A stretch of 6,954 bases of DNA from Dehalococcoidales bacterium (lineage in GTDB: Bacteria; Chloroflexota; Dehalococcoidia; Dehalococcoidales; JAQTVP01), in contig JAQTVP010000084.1 of the NCBI GenBank assembly GCA_028707015.1, positions 1-6,954 of the forward strand, in the 5' to 3' direction. Below are positions 5,584 to 6,954 of this stretch, piece after piece. Position numbers and translations under genes: made by a program. How positions within the stretch are numbered: the stretch's first letter is position 1; every line of letters begins with the position of its first letter. Under the pieces are notes generated by a model. That model made no database searches. It was given only the letters and a program-made list of their open reading frames with translations, and was not told where the DNA came from.

Positions 5584-5651
5584 ATTTTGAGTTGTTAATC
5601 ACTGGGTTCATTATGGCAGCTTTTATACAACCTGCTTTTAACACTCAAAAT
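5584..5651. repeat. Imperfect 14-15 bp inverted repeat between convergent genes
   Basis: ATTTTGAGTTGTTAA (5584-5598) and TTAACACTCAAAAT (5638-5651) are reverse complements except for one extra T in the left arm. They enclose 39 bp. Inside, GCAG (5616-5619) and CTGC (5632-5635) can also pair. No T-tract follows on either strand, so it is not a standard terminator. It could be a transcript-end structure protecting either mRNA, or a tiny mobile-element relic. Confidence 0.6.
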
Positions 5652-5715
5652 ATTAAGAATAGCTATTTGTCCTTGAAAAATTACTGGATCAACGATTAGT
5701 ATTTATAAGTAAAAC

Positions 5716-6300
5716 TTAAATTAGACCGAATGAGTAAAATATTATAAGTGCAATTAAAGTAGCCAGTAGAGCACCACTAACTGTTTGAGCCAATGTATGG
5801 TGTTTTAATACTATTCTTGCCCAGGCAGTCATGGGAATCAGTACTAAAGTTATTATCGCTAAAGACCCATATAAAATAATCAGAATTGTTACCGCAGCAC
5901 TAATGAAAGCGGTATGAAGACTTATCTTCCATAATAAATTTATGCACATAAAAATTGCCACTGCTGAAAATCCGGCAACGAATGCAGCTAATAATATTGA
6001 CGGTGCATTGAGAAGAATAAGTATGATACAGCTGATACTGGTACAAATGCTTGTAAACAGATAAACACTAGTCCGTTCTTTGCGAATATTGATTGAGTAA
6101 CTTTTTATTCTGCGGCTGCGGACAAGATAGACAATAATGATAATAATTGGTAAGAGGCTAAGCGCTATTGAAATTATCATCCATTTTATGGCATCAAAAG
6201 TATCTGCTGTTGCCTTAAATGAAAGTAATAGGATTAATAGTAGACTGACTATAAAAGGGTGCAGAATATTAGAAATCAGGTTAGCTGTGTTTATTCTCAA
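5716..6300 (-). CDS. Divergent PAP2-like integral membrane protein
   Basis: The 194-residue, highly hydrophobic product has about six predicted helices (roughly 11-29, 38-60, 81-98, 100-120, 131-155 and 172-192). The C-terminal half carries PAP2 superfamily landmarks: WKISLHTAF (124-132), in the position of the SGH motif, and ARIVLKHHTLAQTVSGA (161-177), matching the R-x5-H-T-x3-(V)-x-G motif with R162 and H168. Motif 1 (usually KxxxxxxRP) is reduced to NIRKERT at 71-77. PAP2 enzymes remove phosphate from lipid phosphates at the membrane. The changed first and second motifs make activity uncertain. The start is TTG at 6300-6298, chosen because GAGGT (6310-6306) lies 5 nt upstream; the next Met is residue 41. 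It is transcribed divergently from the gene at 6443. Confidence 0.72.
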   Translation of the reverse strand: MRINTANLISNILHPFIVSLLLILLLSFKATADTFDAIKWMIISIALSLLPIIIIIVYLVRSRRIKSYSINIRKERTSVYLFTSICTSISCIILILLNAPSILLAAFVAGFSAVAIFMCINLLWKISLHTAFISAAVTILIILYGSLAIITLVLIPMTAWARIVLKHHTLAQTVSGALLATLIALIIFYSFGLI

Positions 6301-6305
6301 TAATT

Positions 6306-6310
6306 ACCTC
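6306..6310 (-). promoter_or_regulatory. Shine-Dalgarno supporting the TTG start of the PAP2-like gene
   Basis: On the minus strand GAGGT is followed after 5 nt by TTG AGA ATA AAC. This fixes an uncommon TTG start where no ATG is available nearby. Confidence 0.6.
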
Positions 6311-6388
6311 TGGTGTATTAGGGACTAAATTACCGTAACATACTAGCATAATAATGTAAATATACTAGAATGATGGACTCCGGAGCTT

Positions 6389-6416
6389 TTTACGCAATCA
6401 TAGTTGGTGGTATAAT
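6389..6416 (+). promoter_or_regulatory. Extended -10 promoter for the small membrane protein/transposase pair
   Basis: TGG-TATAAT (6408-6416) is a perfect extended -10. TTTACG (6389-6394) lies at a 16-bp spacing and matches four of six -35 positions. Transcription would start near 6423, about 20 nt before the ATG at 6443. An 8-bp palindrome, CTCCGGAG (6378-6385), sits just upstream of the -35, and ATACTAG is repeated at 6340-6346 and 6362-6368, exactly 22 bp apart. Both could bind a regulator of this divergent region. Confidence 0.7.
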
Positions 6417-6442
6417 CCCTATAAAATCAGTGGGGGTGGTCT

Positions 6443-6784
6443 ATGAATAAGATAAAGACCGCCCTATTGAAAATAGTAGGGGGGATAAAAGATAATATGT
6501 CAGCTTTTCTAACTGCTATCGGTTCTGCATTGATTCCGTTGTCTATAGTCTTGGCAATTGAGATTCCTGGTGCTTTTTCTTTTTCATCAGTCTGGGGGTG
6601 GATAGCTTTAGCCTTAATGATAATCGGTATCGCTATTATTTATCGTGCTTGGAAAACGACAACAGAAGAAGAAAAGCAAAGGCGAAAGGAAAGTATAACT
6701 AATATTGCGTTGATTACAGGTATCGCAGATAAACTGGTAGTAAATATAAATGAGGTGATTAAAACACTAGAGAAGAAGTTATGA
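6443..6784 (+). CDS. Small two-helix membrane protein of unknown function
   Basis: The 113-residue product begins at an ATG with a G-rich SD (GGGGGTGG, 6432-6439) and a strong promoter. A short amphipathic N-terminus (MNKIKTALLKIVGG) precedes helix 1 (about 19-40) and helix 2 (about 48-68). The remaining 45 residues are charged, likely cytoplasmic and helical: WKTTTEEEKQRRKES, then an amphipathic helix ending KTLEKKL. I do not recognise the family. The size and two helices followed by a charged tail are shared with many holin-like or accessory proteins, but nothing more specific can be claimed. Its TGA stop overlaps the ATG of the transposase gene (ATGA, 6781-6784), so the two are probably translationally coupled. 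Confidence 0.75.
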   Translation: MNKIKTALLKIVGGIKDNMSAFLTAIGSALIPLSIVLAIEIPGAFSFSSVWGWIALALMIIGIAIIYRAWKTTTEEEKQRRKESITNIALITGIADKLVVNINEVIKTLEKKL

Positions 6785-6954
6785 ATAATGAAATCAATTG
6801 TAAATACTGCCAATCCGAGAATGTAATCAAGTATGGCGGATATAAAGATACTCAATACTACTGGTGCAAAGACTGCAAGCATAAATTCGCTGGCTTAGAT
6901 ACTATACCAAAGATGCAGTATTCTACATCTAAGGTTGCTGATGCACTCAATATG
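6781..6954 (+). CDS. N-terminal fragment of a zinc-ribbon IS transposase (right-edge partial)
   Basis: An open frame of 58 codons runs off the window end. It has a C2C2 zinc ribbon: C7-x2-C10 (NCKYCQSENVIKYGGYK) and C29-x2-C32 (YWCKDCKHKF). The segment TIPKMQYSTSKVADALNM follows, which in related transposases leads to a helix-turn-helix and then a DDE catalytic domain. This resembles the N-terminus of IS6/IS240-like or IS1-like DDE transposases; the exact IS family cannot be set without the rest. The start overlaps the previous stop (ATGA) and has a purine-rich GAGAAGAAG upstream. No terminal inverted repeat can be identified because the right end is outside the window. Confidence 0.75.
   Translation, partial: MNNEINCKYCQSENVIKYGGYKDTQYYWCKDCKHKFAGLDTIPKMQYSTSKVADALNM

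Noticed and set aside
5702..5722. Hairpin ATTTATAAGT / ACTTAAAT as terminator of the PAP2-like gene
   Set aside because: It needs a two-base bulge and a three-base loop, is almost all A-T, and has no T-tract on the minus strand.
6378..6391. CTCCGGAG followed by CTTTTT as a terminator
   Set aside because: The palindrome has no loop and cannot form a hairpin; the T-run overlaps the -35 region.
1..6954. Use of a genetic code in which TGA encodes tryptophan
   Set aside because: msrA and the gene at 6443 end properly at TGA, Trp is always TGG in conserved domains, and only one internal TGA disrupts a gene.

Overview
The window is AT-rich (A+T dominates the gaps, and codons favour A/T) and bacterial. 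It has compact genes, good Shine-Dalgarno (SD) sites, frequent GTG/TTG starts and the standard genetic code. The set of a SurA/PpiC-like foldase tail, a divergent PAP2-like membrane protein, a DOMON lipoprotein and a zinc-ribbon IS transposase resembles uncultured Chloroflexota, perhaps Dehalococcoidia. That assignment rests on family resemblance alone and is tentative. Several products act in or across the membrane: two predicted lipoproteins, four small integral membrane proteins and an exported-foldase remnant.

Layout, left to right. (1) The C-terminal end of a probable parvulin-type foldase (2-211), then a 306-bp AT-rich gap with a candidate promoter. (2) A two-gene unit: a DegV/FakB-like fatty-acid-binding protein and, 4 bp later, a five-helix membrane protein of unknown function. 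A strong hairpin plus T-tract overlaps the end of the second gene. (3) msrB-msrA, the methionine sulfoxide reductase pair, 2-5 bp apart. (4) A DOMON-domain lipoprotein reading frame broken by one in-frame TGA (codon 44), followed by an 81-residue two-helix membrane protein with two histidines 14 residues apart on its last helix. (5) On the minus strand, a SlyD-like FKBP peptidyl-prolyl isomerase with a lipoprotein signal. (6) On the plus strand, a NYN-domain ribonuclease-like protein with a C-terminal OST-HTH domain. (7) On the minus strand, a divergent PAP2-like membrane protein. (8) On the plus strand, a clear extended -10 promoter driving a 113-residue two-helix protein, whose stop codon overlaps (ATGA) the start of a zinc-ribbon transposase cut by the window edge.

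How the genes may work together: msrB and msrA repair oxidised methionine. The DOMON protein (a fold that often binds heme b) and the adjacent histidine-containing membrane protein could form a small envelope electron-transfer module, but the DOMON frame is interrupted here. DegV-family proteins present fatty acids to kinases, and the membrane protein behind it is probably co-transcribed. The strongest leads are the single-TGA interruption of the DOMON gene, the DOMON/H-X13-H membrane pair, the five-helix partner of DegV, and the coupled small membrane protein/transposase pair at the right edge. I found no CRISPR array, tRNA, rRNA or convincing defence system.
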